Shown here: positions 47,145-55,928 of the stretch, in pieces
Numbering within the stretch: the stretch's first letter is position 1
Layout of the letters: each line of letters starts with the position of its first letter
Source: Thiotrichaceae bacterium
GTDB lineage: Bacteria; Pseudomonadota; Gammaproteobacteria; Beggiatoales; Beggiatoaceae
Reading direction: 5' to 3'
NCBI GenBank assembly: GCA_028688145.1
Contig: JAQTYU010000011.1
Coordinates: 47,944-111,943, forward strand
Length of the DNA: 64,000 bases
Program-made: the position numbers and the translations under genes
The notes under the pieces: generated by a model
What the model was told of the DNA's origin: nothing
The model's database searches: none
The model's input: only the letters and a program-made list of their open reading frames with translations

Positions 47145-48209
47145 ATGCCTATGATTTCATTGCGTCAATTATTGGACCATGCGGCTGAATATCAGTATGG
47201 AATTCCTGCGTTCAATGTGAATAACATGGAACAAGTGCAGGCGATTATGCAGGCTGCGGATGCCACGGACAGCCCTGTGATTTTGCAAGCCTCGGCTGGG
47301 GCGCGGAGTTATGCGGGCGAGCCATTTTTGCGCCATTTGATTTTGGCGGCGGTGGAAATGTATCCCCATTTGCCCATCGTGTTGCACCAAGATCATGGCG
47401 GTGAACCTGCGGTGTGTTTGCGTTCGATTCAAAGTGGTTTCAGTTCGGTGATGATGGATGGTTCTTTAATGTCAGACATGAAAACGCCGTCTACTTATGA
47501 ATATAACGTGCAAATTACGAAGCATGTGGTGGATATTGCCCATGCGGTTGGGGTTTCGGTGGAAGGGGAATTGGGCTGTTTGGGTTCTCTGGAAAGCGGC
47601 ATGGCGGGCGAAGAAGATGGTTCTGGTGCTGAGGGCGTGTTGTCTAAAGCGCAGTTATTAACTGATCCTGAACAAGCGGCGGATTTTGTGAAGCAAACTC
47701 GCGTCGATGCTTTGGCGATTGCGATTGGAACTTCGCATGGGGCGTATAAATTCACCCGTCCGCCCACAGGGGATATTTTGGCAATTGAGCGCATTAAGGA
47801 AATTCATGCGCGTATTCCTGACACGCATTTAGTAATGCACGGTTCTTCTTCTGTGCCCCAAGATTGGTTGGCAATTATTAATCAATATGGCGGCGCAATG
47901 GGTGAAACTTATGGCGTGCCTGTCGCTGAAATCGTGGAAGGGATTAAGCATGGGGTTCGTAAGATTAATATTGATACCGATTTACGCATGGCTTCAACGG
48001 GCGCAATTCGTCGCGCAATGGCTGAAAACCCCAAGGAATTTGACCCCCGTAAATATCTGAAGACGGCAACTAAGGGCATGTCTGAAATTTGTAAGGCGCG
48101 TTATGAAGCTTTCGGTTGTGCGGGCATGGCTTCTAAAGTGAAGGCATTGCCGCTGGGGGATATGGTTGAACGCTATTTGAAAGGGGAACTTGATCCTCGG
48201 GTGAATTAG
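47145..48209 (+). CDS. fbaA: Class II fructose-bisphosphate aldolase
   Basis: Zinc-dependent aldolase of 354 residues. It has [20 protein letters not shown], the zinc-binding [25 protein letters not shown], the phosphate-binding [25 protein letters not shown] and [19 protein letters not shown]. The long insert with [20 protein letters not shown] is typical of the subtype found with Calvin-cycle genes in proteobacteria. It is joined to pgk in one unit. Sulfur-oxidising autotrophs use this form for ribulose bisphosphate regeneration, but that use is inferred here. Confidence 0.97.
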   Translation: MPMISLRQLLDHAAEYQYGIPAFNVNNMEQVQAIMQAADATDSPVILQASAGARSYAGEPFLRHLILAAVEMYPHLPIVLHQDHGGEPAVCLRSIQSGFSSVMMDGSLMSDMKTPSTYEYNVQITKHVVDIAHAVGVSVEGELGCLGSLESGMAGEEDGSGAEGVLSKAQLLTDPEQAADFVKQTRVDALAIAIGTSHGAYKFTRPPTGDILAIERIKEIHARIPDTHLVMHGSSSVPQDWLAIINQYGGAMGETYGVPVAEIVEGIKHGVRKINIDTDLRMASTGAIRRAMAENPKEFDPRKYLKTATKGMSEICKARYEAFGCAGMASKVKALPLGDMVERYLKGELDPRVN

Positions 48210-48291
48210 GGGTTAATATGCTAGGCAGAGATATAAGAAATTGTATCTCTGCTTACGGATAGTACATGAGGCGATACTACTTAGTATCTTT

Positions 48292-48594
48292 CTACTTGGT
48301 TTCTTTGCAAGGTTTAAAACGTCTACTATCATAGTAAAAAACGACTAGATCGTCATCGTCATCTAACACAGCCAGAACCAAATCAAGCAATTCTCGAAAA
48401 TAAGGACTTCCTGTCTCTGTTTCGTGTTGAATTAGTGGAGCATCTAATACCTCTAATACGATGGCGCACTCGTTCTCTTTCGGGTATTTTTTATTGCGAA
48501 GTCCTTCTTTCCATTGGACAGGCTGACCTACCGTAAAAACATTTTTTAGTAAAAATGCTTCTACTTTTTTTTCCAACAATTTTTTCTTAACCAT
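48292..48594 (-). CDS. Hypothetical protein, about 100 aa
   Basis: A small acidic-ended protein starting MVKKKLLEKKVEAFL (ATG at 48594; a TTG two codons upstream is also open). Central features are FTVGQPVQWKEGLRNKKYP and IVLEVLDAPLI, then ETGSPYFRELLDLVLAVLDD with a run of Asp, and the C-terminal VVFYYDSRRFKPC. This layout recalls a conserved hypothetical family seen on mobile DNA, with an SH3-like start, but I cannot assign a function. It lies on the opposite strand to fbaA, with other AT-rich orphan genes. Confidence 0.65.
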   Translation of the reverse strand: MVKKKLLEKKVEAFLLKNVFTVGQPVQWKEGLRNKKYPKENECAIVLEVLDAPLIQHETETGSPYFRELLDLVLAVLDDDDDLVVFYYDSRRFKPCKETK

Positions 48595-48670
48595 ACTCAA
48601 GTGTTTATCTCTACTTTTGGTTTTGGGGAAACTGTCCCCAGATAACAGGGACAGTTTATACTACTGTCAC

Positions 48671-49087
48671 TTATGATTTATAGTCTTCATGGGATGAAAA
48701 TACTTTGGGATTATTTTTACCATTCTCAAAGTGATATTTAAAATATTTATTGTTTATCTTAAAAACAAGAACAGTCTTATTATTCTCTTTACGGTGTGGT
48801 CCATAATAATTCAGATTATTGAAAGTGAACCCGCCTTGTTTGAAGGCTAGTTCAAAGAATTTCTTGTCTAAATCTGGCTCACCATTCTTACACACCCGAT
48901 TTTCGTCAAAAATGTCAATATCTAATTTCCCTTCAAAATATTTTTTAAAGATTTCATTAAAGTTTTTTATCTTTAGTTTTATATTTTCGGTAAAATTCTT
49001 GAATTGCTCATTTTTCTGATATTTCAGATTGTTAGAATCTGACTGTTTGTATTCAGAAAACATTTTATTCTTAAATACATTAGCCAT
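48671..49087 (-). CDS. Hypothetical protein, about 138 aa, AT-rich
   Basis: Lys-, Asn- and Phe-rich protein (MANVFKNKMFSEYKQSDSNN at the start, GPHRKENNKTVLVFKINNKY near the end) with no family that I recognise. GGAGAAAG lies at good spacing before the ATG at 49087, preferred over an in-frame ATG at 49102. Codon use is more AT-biased than the neighbouring metabolic genes, suggesting acquisition. No signal peptide or membrane helix. The C-terminal half (FELAFKQGGFTFNNLNYYGP onward) may form a beta-rich domain. Confidence 0.6.
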   Translation of the reverse strand: MANVFKNKMFSEYKQSDSNNLKYQKNEQFKNFTENIKLKIKNFNEIFKKYFEGKLDIDIFDENRVCKNGEPDLDKKFFELAFKQGGFTFNNLNYYGPHRKENNKTVLVFKINNKYFKYHFENGKNNPKVFSSHEDYKS

Positions 49088-49290
49088 GAAAACTTTCTCC
49101 ATAAGTGATGGGCTGGGCTGGTAAGAAATGATCGTAAAAACTCAAATTATTTGCTACATTTTGGATATATCCCCCTTATATAGGTGTCATAGAAGAATTT
49201 TAGCGAAAACCCATTTTCTCAGTAAGTATAGAGAAAGCTATACACAAATTTTTAAAGAGCAGTTACAACACAAATTGACAGCGCAACTTC

Positions 49291-49548
49291 TTATTTTACA
49301 TGATCAATCAAGGATTGCAGGTCTACGACTGTTTCATTTTCACCAGATTTCAACACTAAATTGAGTTTAGCATCAGTATCTAATTGCAGCGATAATAGTT
49401 TATTAAGTTTTTTTATGAACGTATTAGCTTGTGTTGCATGCGTGTCACACTCTTCCCCATTAGATGTTATTCGAGCATTTCGATAAGCCTTAACAAGTTG
49501 TTGTTCAAGTGGACTAGCAAACTTATTGTTTTCTGGTGAATTAGTCAT
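49291..49548 (-). CDS. Hypothetical small protein, 85 aa
   Basis: Starts MTNSPENNKFASPLEQQLVK at an ATG (49548) with AAAAGG upstream; the frame is open much further upstream but that part runs through repeat DNA and is not credible. The protein is probably all-helical and soluble, ending in KSGENETVVDLQSLIDHVK. No known family. It is the third of three small minus-strand genes in this AT-rich patch. Confidence 0.55.
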   Translation of the reverse strand: MTNSPENNKFASPLEQQLVKAYRNARITSNGEECDTHATQANTFIKKLNKLLSLQLDTDAKLNLVLKSGENETVVDLQSLIDHVK

Positions 49549-49624
49549 TATTAAGAACCTTTTTATATTTGAGGTTAAAATGCTAGCAAAATATTTTTCA
49601 TATAGCAAGCTTAGGGTAAGCCTC

Positions 49625-49730
49625 CCAGCCAGTCGAGGTTTATAACCCCGACTGAAACGTTTAAGAACTTCTGAATAAGCTGAAACGTTACGGTGCAGGT
49701 TGCAAACCTGCACCAGCCAATGTTCAGACC
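49625..49730. repeat. Repeat region with GCAGGTTGCAAACCTGC palindrome
   Basis: Contains GGTTTATAACCCCGACT and, at about 49696-49716, a short perfect palindrome around GCAGGTTGCAAACCTGC. It is non-coding in all likelihood and lies upstream of the 85-residue protein gene, inside the spurious N-terminal extension of its frame. Confidence 0.5.
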
Positions 49731-49869
49731 AGCGCATTAAAATCATGCAAATTCTACTGAATATCCCCGATAAATTAGTACAGCAATCCTTAGGGTATTT
49801 AGGGGTCTGATGTGTTGACAAGTCCCTCAAAAGATTAGATGATACTGCCCATGAACATTTTCTCACTGA

Positions 49870-49968
49870 TTTTATGTCGACGTGCGTGGCGAAAACTGCA
49901 TTTTAAATGCAGCAGTTGCCCGTGCGCGCATGATGGAGGTTGAGAAAACCTTTAATCGTTTTATGTAA
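49870..49968 (+). pseudogene. C-terminal remnant of an unidentified gene
   Basis: An open stretch ends ENCILNAAVARARMMEVEKT then FNRFM and a stop, directly followed by a strong terminator. An adjacent frame just upstream (DTAHEHFLTDFMSTCVAK) also looks protein-like, suggesting a frameshift. There is no start. It is probably the tail of a lost gene; family not recognised. Confidence 0.35.
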
Positions 49969-49994
49969 TTAAACCACAAGTGAAAATTACATTT

Positions 49995-50032
49995 AAAAGC
50001 CATAAGCGCACAACGCTTATGGCTTTTTTGCT
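49995..50032 (+). terminator. Rho-independent terminator upstream of the EamA gene
   Basis: Perfect 14-bp stem AAAAGCCATAAGCG (49995-50008) with its complement (50014-50027), a 5-base loop and a run of T. It lies 26 bases after the remnant stop and 20 bases before the EamA start, so it appears to belong to the decayed upstream gene. Confidence 0.88.
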
Positions 50033-50049
50033 TTCAGGAGATTTACAAA

Positions 50050-50931
50050 ATGTCTGTCCCCCTTGCTTATCTTGGCGTGATTATCATCTGGTCAACCACC
50101 CCGCTCGCAATCAAATGGAGCAATGAAACAGGAAGTTTCTTATTTGGCGTGACTGGGCGCATGGCATTGGGCGCGTTACTGTGTTTAATGATTATTCGTT
50201 TATGGAAAATTAAATTCCCGTGGGATCGTCGTTCGATTCAAGGCTATTTAGCGATTAGTTTGGCGGTCTATGGCGCAATGCTTTCGACTTATTGGGGCGC
50301 GCAATTTATCCCCTCGGGATTGATTTCGGTGTTATTCGGTTTAACGCCGCTCGCCACCAGTTTATTGACCTTAATGCTGCTCAAAGGCACACGTTTAACC
50401 ATGCCTAAGTGGATTGGTATGGGCTTAGGGCTTTTGGGTTTGGCGGTGATTTTTCAACAAGATGTGCAACAAGGCGGCAAGAGTCTTTGGGGTTTTGTCG
50501 CGATTGGAATCGCGGTAGTGTTGCACGCATCTAGCACTTTATGGGTCAAGCATTTGGAACTTAAGATTTCCCCAGTTGCTTTAACCACAGGCGGCTTAGT
50601 GCTCGCTGTGCCATTTTACGGAATCACTTGGATATTTTTGGACAGTGAATTGCCGCAACATTTTCCCGTGCGTGCCTTGTTAGCAATTGCCTATTTAGGT
50701 GTATTCGGTTCAGTGGTGGGATTTTTTTCGTATTACTATGTGGTGCAACGGGTTGACGCGGGCAAAGTCGCGCTAATTACCTTAATCACCCCGATTACTG
50801 CCTTATTATTGGGTCAGGCTTTGAATGGCGAAACTGTGTCTGCTCATGTTTGGTTGGGGGCGACGGTGGTGTTGAGTGGCTTGGCACTTTATCAATATGG
50901 CGAATTGATGTTTAAGCGGAAGCTTTCTTAA
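50050..50931 (+). CDS. EamA/DMT family transporter
   Basis: A 293-residue inner-membrane protein with ten predicted helices in two EamA repeats: the first opens LAYLGVIIIWSTTPLAIKWS, and the second begins near FVAIGIAVVLHASSTLWVKH. Members export amino acids or other metabolites by proton or metabolite exchange. AGGAG lies 9 bases before the ATG. The gene stands alone behind a terminator. Substrate cannot be predicted from sequence. Confidence 0.9.
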   Translation: MSVPLAYLGVIIIWSTTPLAIKWSNETGSFLFGVTGRMALGALLCLMIIRLWKIKFPWDRRSIQGYLAISLAVYGAMLSTYWGAQFIPSGLISVLFGLTPLATSLLTLMLLKGTRLTMPKWIGMGLGLLGLAVIFQQDVQQGGKSLWGFVAIGIAVVLHASSTLWVKHLELKISPVALTTGGLVLAVPFYGITWIFLDSELPQHFPVRALLAIAYLGVFGSVVGFFSYYYVVQRVDAGKVALITLITPITALLLGQALNGETVSAHVWLGATVVLSGLALYQYGELMFKRKLS

Positions 50932-50935
50932 ATTT

Positions 50936-51150
50936 GTGCTCCCCCTTTGAAAAAGGGGGCAGGGGGGATTTAAAAATCTCGACTTTAGGTACGATCTTAA
51001 ATCCCCCTCATTCCCCCTTTTTCAAAGGGGGAGGCTAAACTCTGATTCAGTTCGTAGGGTGTATAAGCATCGCGCCATACACCTTGCGATTTGAAAAATT
51101 GGGCAATCACTGAAAGGTGTATGGCGGCTACGCCTTATGCACCCTAAGCC
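50936..51150. repeat. Cluster of two palindromic repeat families
   Basis: CCCCCTTTGAAAAAGGGGGC (from about 50941) and CCCCCTTTTTCAAAGGGGG (about 51014-51032) bracket ATTTAAAAATCTCGAC-type spacer. Next come TTCGTAGGGTGTATAAGC (from 51051) and AGGTGTATGGCGGCTACGCC (from about 51115), the second family. Same composite order of words as near 63744 and 7165. Confidence 0.72.
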
Positions 51151-51209
51151 ACGACCATTAAGTTATGGAAAGACACTCAGCAAAGAGACAGTTAAAAAAG
51201 AGCAGAGGA

Positions 51210-51893
51210 CATGGTGAAAAAGGTTCACGAATTAATAAAAGAGAACCGTAGAATGATAGAATCGAAATGCTTTAAAAAACAATATTATAAGAAGCAAGAG
51301 CGTATTGACACAAGCACGGGCGAATCTTAAACACACGGCATTTATAGTCCTCAATCACCACAACGTAGAGTTTTACTACAGAGATAGTATTTACGAAAAC
51401 ATAAGGACTTGAGAGTGTTAGCGATTGACGGCTCAAAAGTGATATTGCCAAAAGGAGCTCAGATAAAAGAGCAATTTGGAGCGATAAGCTACAGTAATTA
51501 AAATTACAGCCAATTATTGGTCTTATATGATGTTTTAAATCGAAGAGTGCTCACAGCGGAATGTGGAGTAGTCCGTACATCTGAAGTTGATTTAGCAATA
51601 AAACACTTAATGGATGTTCGCAAGGACACGGAGTTACTACTCTGTAACCGTCGATTTTATGGGGTAAAAATCAGCAACAAGTTAATCACAGCGTTTCATT
51701 GCATGCTATTAAAACAGAAGCTTTGAATTTACTTTTTAGCAATATTCCTATGACGAGAGTTTTAAAGAAGTTACGAAAGTTATTTGCGACTAATCCGACT
51801 TTGTGTAAAGAAAAACTGACCACGCCTAGAATACCTAAGACAGCTCGCCACTTATTACATTACCATCGAATTCAGCGTAAATATTCATTCTGA
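51210..51893 (+). pseudogene. IS4-family transposase, broken
   Basis: Reading across stops and frame changes yields LRVLAIDGSKVILPKGAQIK, then YSQLLVLYDVLNRRVLTAEC, SEVDLAIKHLMDVRKDTELL and LCNRRFYG. These correspond to the first and second catalytic regions of IS4-type transposases. A jump leads to a C-terminal piece (ALNLLFSNIPMTRVLKKLRK, PRIPKTARHLLHYHRIQRKY). The segment with the third acidic residue is missing. No clear terminal inverted repeats seen. Non-functional. Confidence 0.72.
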
Positions 51894-52008
51894 CACTTAA
51901 CTTAATGACAGTGCCGCAGAACCTGCGTAAAACCTGACACAATGCTAAAATAAGAAGGTTAGTTTTAATCACCGTTTACAATAACAAGACCCTACCGAGG
52001 ATTTGCTC

Positions 52009-52527
52009 ATGTCACAACCCCGTTTACAATATTTTTTAGCCATTATTGCGTTTTTAGCCCTGTCTCGCCTGTTGCCACATCCGCCCAATGTGTCGGTGAT
52101 GACCGCAATGGCATTATTTGGCGGCGCGTATTTCAGCAATCGTAGCTTGGCTTTAGTGGTGACCTTAAGCGCGATGTTGTTAAGCGATGCCGTGTTAGGT
52201 TTTCACAGCTTGATGTGGGTGGTTTATAGTAGCTTTGCGTTAGTGGTGCTGCTGGGTTCTGTTGCCAGCCGTTTCCGTGAAAAAATTTCCGCAATGGCAG
52301 GCTTAGCCTTGGGTAGTTCAATTCTGTTCTTTTTCACCACCAATACCGCAGTGTGGGCATTTCATGATAGCTATCCGCACAGCTTGGAAGGTTTAGGAAT
52401 GTGTTATGTTGCCGCTTTACCTTTCTTCCAAAATAGTGTGTTAAGCGATGTTTTCTTTACTATCGTGCTGTTTGCTGCGGTGAATGCTTGGCAACGTCAA
52501 ACCAGTCGTTTGCGTATCACTGCCTAG
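52009..52527 (+). CDS. DUF6580 family membrane protein
   Basis: A 172-residue protein with about five hydrophobic segments. It matches the ECF-substrate-component-like family DUF6580 in layout: RLLPHPPNVSVMTAMALFGG at the first pore region, then LSDAVLGFHSLMWVVYSS and FFTTNTAVWAFHDSYPHSLE, the usual signature FxxTNxxVW. The ATG at 52009 has GAGG upstream and is preferred to a TTG two codons earlier. Probably involved in uptake of a vitamin-like compound, but no ABC partner is nearby. An inverted repeat follows. Confidence 0.78.
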   Translation: MSQPRLQYFLAIIAFLALSRLLPHPPNVSVMTAMALFGGAYFSNRSLALVVTLSAMLLSDAVLGFHSLMWVVYSSFALVVLLGSVASRFREKISAMAGLALGSSILFFFTTNTAVWAFHDSYPHSLEGLGMCYVAALPFFQNSVLSDVFFTIVLFAAVNAWQRQTSRLRITA

Positions 52528-52540
52528 TTTTAGTCTTCTG

Positions 52541-52575
52541 AATAATCCCTCTTCTCAAAATGAGGAGGGATTATT
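52541..52575 (+). terminator. Probable terminator hairpin
   Basis: Stem AATAATCCCTC (52541-52551) with GAGGGATTATT (52565-52575). Stem is perfect over 11 bp but the T-run is short, so efficiency is uncertain. Confidence 0.65.
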
Positions 52576-52765
52576 AGGAAAGTTACGGTTCACTTATTAA
52601 ACCCTAGAAAATTCTTAAATTGTATAAATTGGAGGTAATTAAGTGAATTGTGGTTTTGACATCTTTTCAGCCCTATTTTTTAGAGAGATTAGTTAATAAA
52701 CAGCGTAAATCCCATAAATTTGTTAAACTAATTTCTATCCCTCCCTTCCTGCCTACTGAATCGCC

Positions 52766-53143
52766 ATGTTGAGACAAATCCCCCTTCACCCCACCAGCCA
52801 AACCAGCACGGAATACACCAAGCACTGGTTTCAAAACGAGTATTTCGACTTGTTTCTCTGGCTAACCGTGACAGGGCAGATTAAGAGTTTTCAGCTATGC
52901 TATAATCGCAGCCAGTGTGAAGCAGTGCTGGTATGGGACAATGTGCAAGGTTTCTCCTTTCATGGCGTTGATGACGGCGAGTTTTCCCCCAACAAAAACA
53001 TGACCCCCGTATTTACCAAGCCCAAAAATAAACCCGATCCCGCACTGATAAGCCGCTTTGAGCACGACAGCGCACAACTCGCGCCCGAAATACGCCGCTT
53101 CCTTGTGCACAAACTCAGCGAATTTTTTACCCTTCTCTCATAA
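52766..53143 (+). CDS. Conserved hypothetical protein, 125 aa
   Basis: A small soluble protein: STEYTKHWFQNEYFDLFLW, then GQIKSFQLCYNRSQCEAVLV, WDNVQGFSFHGVDDGE and a C-terminal helical tail (APEIRRFLVHKLSEFFTLLS). The FDLFLWL and DGEFSPNKNMTPVF regions look conserved, but I cannot name a family or reaction. The esterase gene begins 14 bases later, so they probably share a transcript. No signal peptide. Confidence 0.7.
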   Translation: MLRQIPLHPTSQTSTEYTKHWFQNEYFDLFLWLTVTGQIKSFQLCYNRSQCEAVLVWDNVQGFSFHGVDDGEFSPNKNMTPVFTKPKNKPDPALISRFEHDSAQLAPEIRRFLVHKLSEFFTLLS

Positions 53144-53156
53144 GCCCCCAAATTAC

Positions 53157-53807
53157 ATGATGGTATTTTTCTATTTACATGGTTGGGCATCCAGCCCCGC
53201 ATCCAGCAAAGCCCAATATTTTCAACAAGGTTTTGCAGCATTAAACCTACCCCTGCACCTGCCTGATTTAAACGAACCTGACTTTTTCGGCTTAACCCTG
53301 ACCCGACAAATCCAGCAAGTTGCCAGCTTATTGCCAGAAACACCGGTTACCATTATCGGTTCAAGTTTGGGTGGCTTAACTGCGCTGTGGCTTGCCGAAC
53401 GCTGTCCACAAGTAGAACGTTTGGTGTTATTCGCCCCCGCGCTAGACTTTGCAGAAAACAGCCGCAATGTATTGACCGATGCACAATTTGAACAATGGCG
53501 CACCGAACAACAATTAGAGATTTTTCACTACGCTTATGAAAAACCCATGCCCTTGCATTACAACTTCATCAGCGACCGTGAAAATTATCCCGACAGCGGC
53601 TTGCGTCGTGAACTGCCCACTTTAATTTTACATGGCAAAGACGATGCAGTGATTCCCGTCACCAGTTCACAAAATTTTGCGCGTACACGCCCTTGGGTAA
53701 AATTACAAGTTTTTGAAAGCGATCACAGCCTCAACAATGTGCAAGCCGAACTTTGGGAAACTTGCCGCCAGTTTTGCAATTTGCCGCTCGCGCCCAAAAA
53801 CAAGTAA
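53157..53807 (+). CDS. YqiA/YcfP-type alpha/beta hydrolase
   Basis: A 216-residue esterase-like protein with the short YqiA fold: FFYLHGWASSPASSKAQYF near the start, nucleophile elbow IIGSSLGGLTALWLAER, Asp in LILHGKDDAVIPV and His in FESDHSLNN. The start is the ATG of MMVFFYLHGW at 53157; the frame is open 99 bases further upstream but overlaps the previous gene. The natural substrate of this group is not known. It leads a run of plus-strand genes to ybeD. Confidence 0.85.
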   Translation: MMVFFYLHGWASSPASSKAQYFQQGFAALNLPLHLPDLNEPDFFGLTLTRQIQQVASLLPETPVTIIGSSLGGLTALWLAERCPQVERLVLFAPALDFAENSRNVLTDAQFEQWRTEQQLEIFHYAYEKPMPLHYNFISDRENYPDSGLRRELPTLILHGKDDAVIPVTSSQNFARTRPWVKLQVFESDHSLNNVQAELWETCRQFCNLPLAPKNK

Positions 53808-53848
53808 AATGCCTTTCTCGTCTTCATGCAGTTCACGGGTTAAACAAC

Positions 53849-55060
53849 TTGGCATTACAAACCTATACTTATCAAGCCTGTGATTTAGAAGGCAAAATTC
53901 AAACGGGACAACTGAATGCTGAAACCGAGCAAGAAGTGGTCTCGATGCTGTCCGCACGGCAACTGATTCCCATCAAAGTGGAAATTCAAACCGAAGCTTC
54001 CGCGCCGATGATGGGCAGACAGAAAATTTCCAATCGCGATGTTATCGATTTCACTAACGGCTTATGTACCTTGGTTGAAGCGCGTGTGCCCCTAGACCGC
54101 GCCCTGACCTTGCTCGAAGGTTTGACCGATAAACCCGTGGTGCAACAACTGATTTCTGACTTACGCCGCGAAGTCAAAGAAGGGAAAAGCCTCGCTGACG
54201 CGCTGCAAACCCGCCCCGACATCTTTTCCCGCATGTATATCAACATGGTGCACGCAGGCGAAGAAGGCGGGATTTTAGAGCAATTATTGCCCAAAGTGGC
54301 GCGCTTCTTAGACGATGCCGACGCAGCAAAACGCACAATTATCGCGTCGATGATTTACCCCATAATTTTATTACTGACCGGGGTAATTAGCGTAATTATG
54401 TTGCTGGTATTCGTGGTGCCGCAATTTGCCAGCCTGTTTGAAGACATGGGCACACGCATTCCCGCCTCCGCCGCCTTTTTACTCGCCCTCAGCCACTGGT
54501 TAAAAGCTTACGGCTGGAGTTTATTATTCATTCCATTTGGGGTGTGGTACGGCTGGCGATACGTCAGCACCTCGCCCGAATTGCGGCTGCAACGCGACCA
54601 AGTTTTATTGTCCTTACCGATGCTTGGCAGTTTATTGCTGCAAGCCGAATCCTCACGTTTTTGCCGAACCTTAGGCGCATTACTCGGCGCAGGCATTCCC
54701 TTGCTGAAAGGTTTACACATCGTACGCGGCGTGATGGAAAATCAAGTTTTATCCAACGGTCTACAGCAAATTGAAGAAGGGGTACGCAGTGGCACAAGTC
54801 TCGGTAAAGCGTTGGCAAATCAAGGCTTATTCCCGACTTTACTCGCACAATTAATCATTGTTGGTGAAGAGTCAGGACGCACCCCTCAAATTTTGGAAAA
54901 GCTCGCAGAAAATTTTGATACCCAAGTGAAACAGCGCACTTCGCAACTGGTCGCCTTGCTTGAACCAATTTTAATTTTAGGACTGGGGATTTTAGTCGGC
55001 GCGGTGGTGATTGTGATGTTGTCTGCCATTTTCAGTATTAACGACATCAAACTGCGCTAA
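53849..55060 (+). CDS. Type II secretion/type IV pilus inner-membrane protein GspF/PilC
   Basis: Polytopic platform protein on which pseudopilin assembly turns. The family usually begins ALxxYxYxAxDxxGK; here that opening (LALQTYTYQACDLEGKIQTG) has no ATG, so a TTG at 53849 is the likely start. Two T2SSF domains follow: DFTNGLCTLVEARVPLDRAL and SRFCRTLGALLGAGIPLLKG, each with membrane helices, ending in VVIVMLSAIFSINDIKL. About 403 residues, normal. No gspE, pilB, pilD or pseudopilin is nearby, so it stands apart from its system. lepB follows after 6 bases. Confidence 0.88.
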   Translation: MALQTYTYQACDLEGKIQTGQLNAETEQEVVSMLSARQLIPIKVEIQTEASAPMMGRQKISNRDVIDFTNGLCTLVEARVPLDRALTLLEGLTDKPVVQQLISDLRREVKEGKSLADALQTRPDIFSRMYINMVHAGEEGGILEQLLPKVARFLDDADAAKRTIIASMIYPIILLLTGVISVIMLLVFVVPQFASLFEDMGTRIPASAAFLLALSHWLKAYGWSLLFIPFGVWYGWRYVSTSPELRLQRDQVLLSLPMLGSLLLQAESSRFCRTLGALLGAGIPLLKGLHIVRGVMENQVLSNGLQQIEEGVRSGTSLGKALANQGLFPTLLAQLIIVGEESGRTPQILEKLAENFDTQVKQRTSQLVALLEPILILGLGILVGAVVIVMLSAIFSINDIKLR

Positions 55061-55066
55061 TTTCTA

Positions 55067-55897
55067 ATGAGCAACGCAGCACACAACGAGCGTTTACCCT
55101 GGGTTGCAGGACTGTTGTCTTGCTTTACCCCGAGTTTAGGACATGTGTATTTAGGTGTCGCAAGCCGTGGCATTATGCCGCTGTTGAGTGTGATGCTGCT
55201 AACCTTAGTGGGTGGCTGGCTGCACATTTATATTACTTTTTGGGGCTTTAGTGCACTGATTGCGGGCTATTTGTTATTAACCTTGTGGATGATTGTCGAC
55301 AGTGTGCGTTTGGCGCGTTCACTGAATTACAGTTATCAGCCCAAAGCTTATAACCGCTGGTATGTTTATCTGATGATGTTCGTGCTGATTAATGGCTTGT
55401 GGGCTTCGCTGTTTAGCAATCGCGGCAAATGGCTGCATTATGAAATGTATCGGGTCAATGCGGGGTCGATGTTGCCCACGCTGCATTCTCGCGATTCGAT
55501 TCTAGTCGATACTCGAATTTATCAAAAACAAACCCCGCAGCGTGGCGATGTGATTGTGTTTCGCCCGCCTGATAATCCTGACACTTTATTTGTAAAGCGC
55601 GTGATTGCCGTCGCAGGTGACACGGTTTCGGTGAATAAAAGTGGGATTGTGTATTTAAATCGCACGCGGGTGCAAGAACCCTATATTTTCGCCAATCCCT
55701 TAGTTGCCGATGACAGCAATCCCAAAGTGAAAGAATTATTAATTCCGCCTGAAAGCCTATTTGTGCTCGGTGACAACCGCAATAACAGCAAAGACAGCCG
55801 TTATTTTGGCAATGTCGACTTGCATGATGTGGTTGGAAAAGTCACCTACATTTGGATGTCGGATGAATTTTCACGCATTGGCAGCATCGTACAATAA
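55067..55897 (+). CDS. lepB: Signal peptidase I
   Basis: Inner-membrane serine protease that removes signal peptides from exported proteins. Catalytic Ser134 lies in NAGSMLPTL and Lys177 in [11 protein letters not shown], with the C-terminal [14 protein letters not shown] box. The N-terminal 115 residues hold three or four membrane segments ([20 protein letters not shown] and following), more than the usual one or two, as seen in some proteobacterial homologues. 276 residues. It lies between gspF-like and proB with a few bases on each side. Confidence 0.93.
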   Translation: MSNAAHNERLPWVAGLLSCFTPSLGHVYLGVASRGIMPLLSVMLLTLVGGWLHIYITFWGFSALIAGYLLLTLWMIVDSVRLARSLNYSYQPKAYNRWYVYLMMFVLINGLWASLFSNRGKWLHYEMYRVNAGSMLPTLHSRDSILVDTRIYQKQTPQRGDVIVFRPPDNPDTLFVKRVIAVAGDTVSVNKSGIVYLNRTRVQEPYIFANPLVADDSNPKVKELLIPPESLFVLGDNRNNSKDSRYFGNVDLHDVVGKVTYIWMSDEFSRIGSIVQ

Positions 55898-55928
55898 TCG
55901 TTTCTTACTTTTGACTTCATACACAATA

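Noticed and set aside
49549..49866. N-terminal extension of the 85-residue protein
   Set aside because: It runs through a palindromic repeat and has no protein-like character; a ribosome site sits before the internal ATG.
53058..53156. N-terminal extension of the YqiA-type esterase
   Set aside because: It overlaps the previous gene and adds no domain sequence; the ATG at 53157 starts the conserved fold.
55761..55928. N-terminal extension of ProB
   Set aside because: It lies inside lepB in another frame; ProB homology begins after the ATG at 55929.
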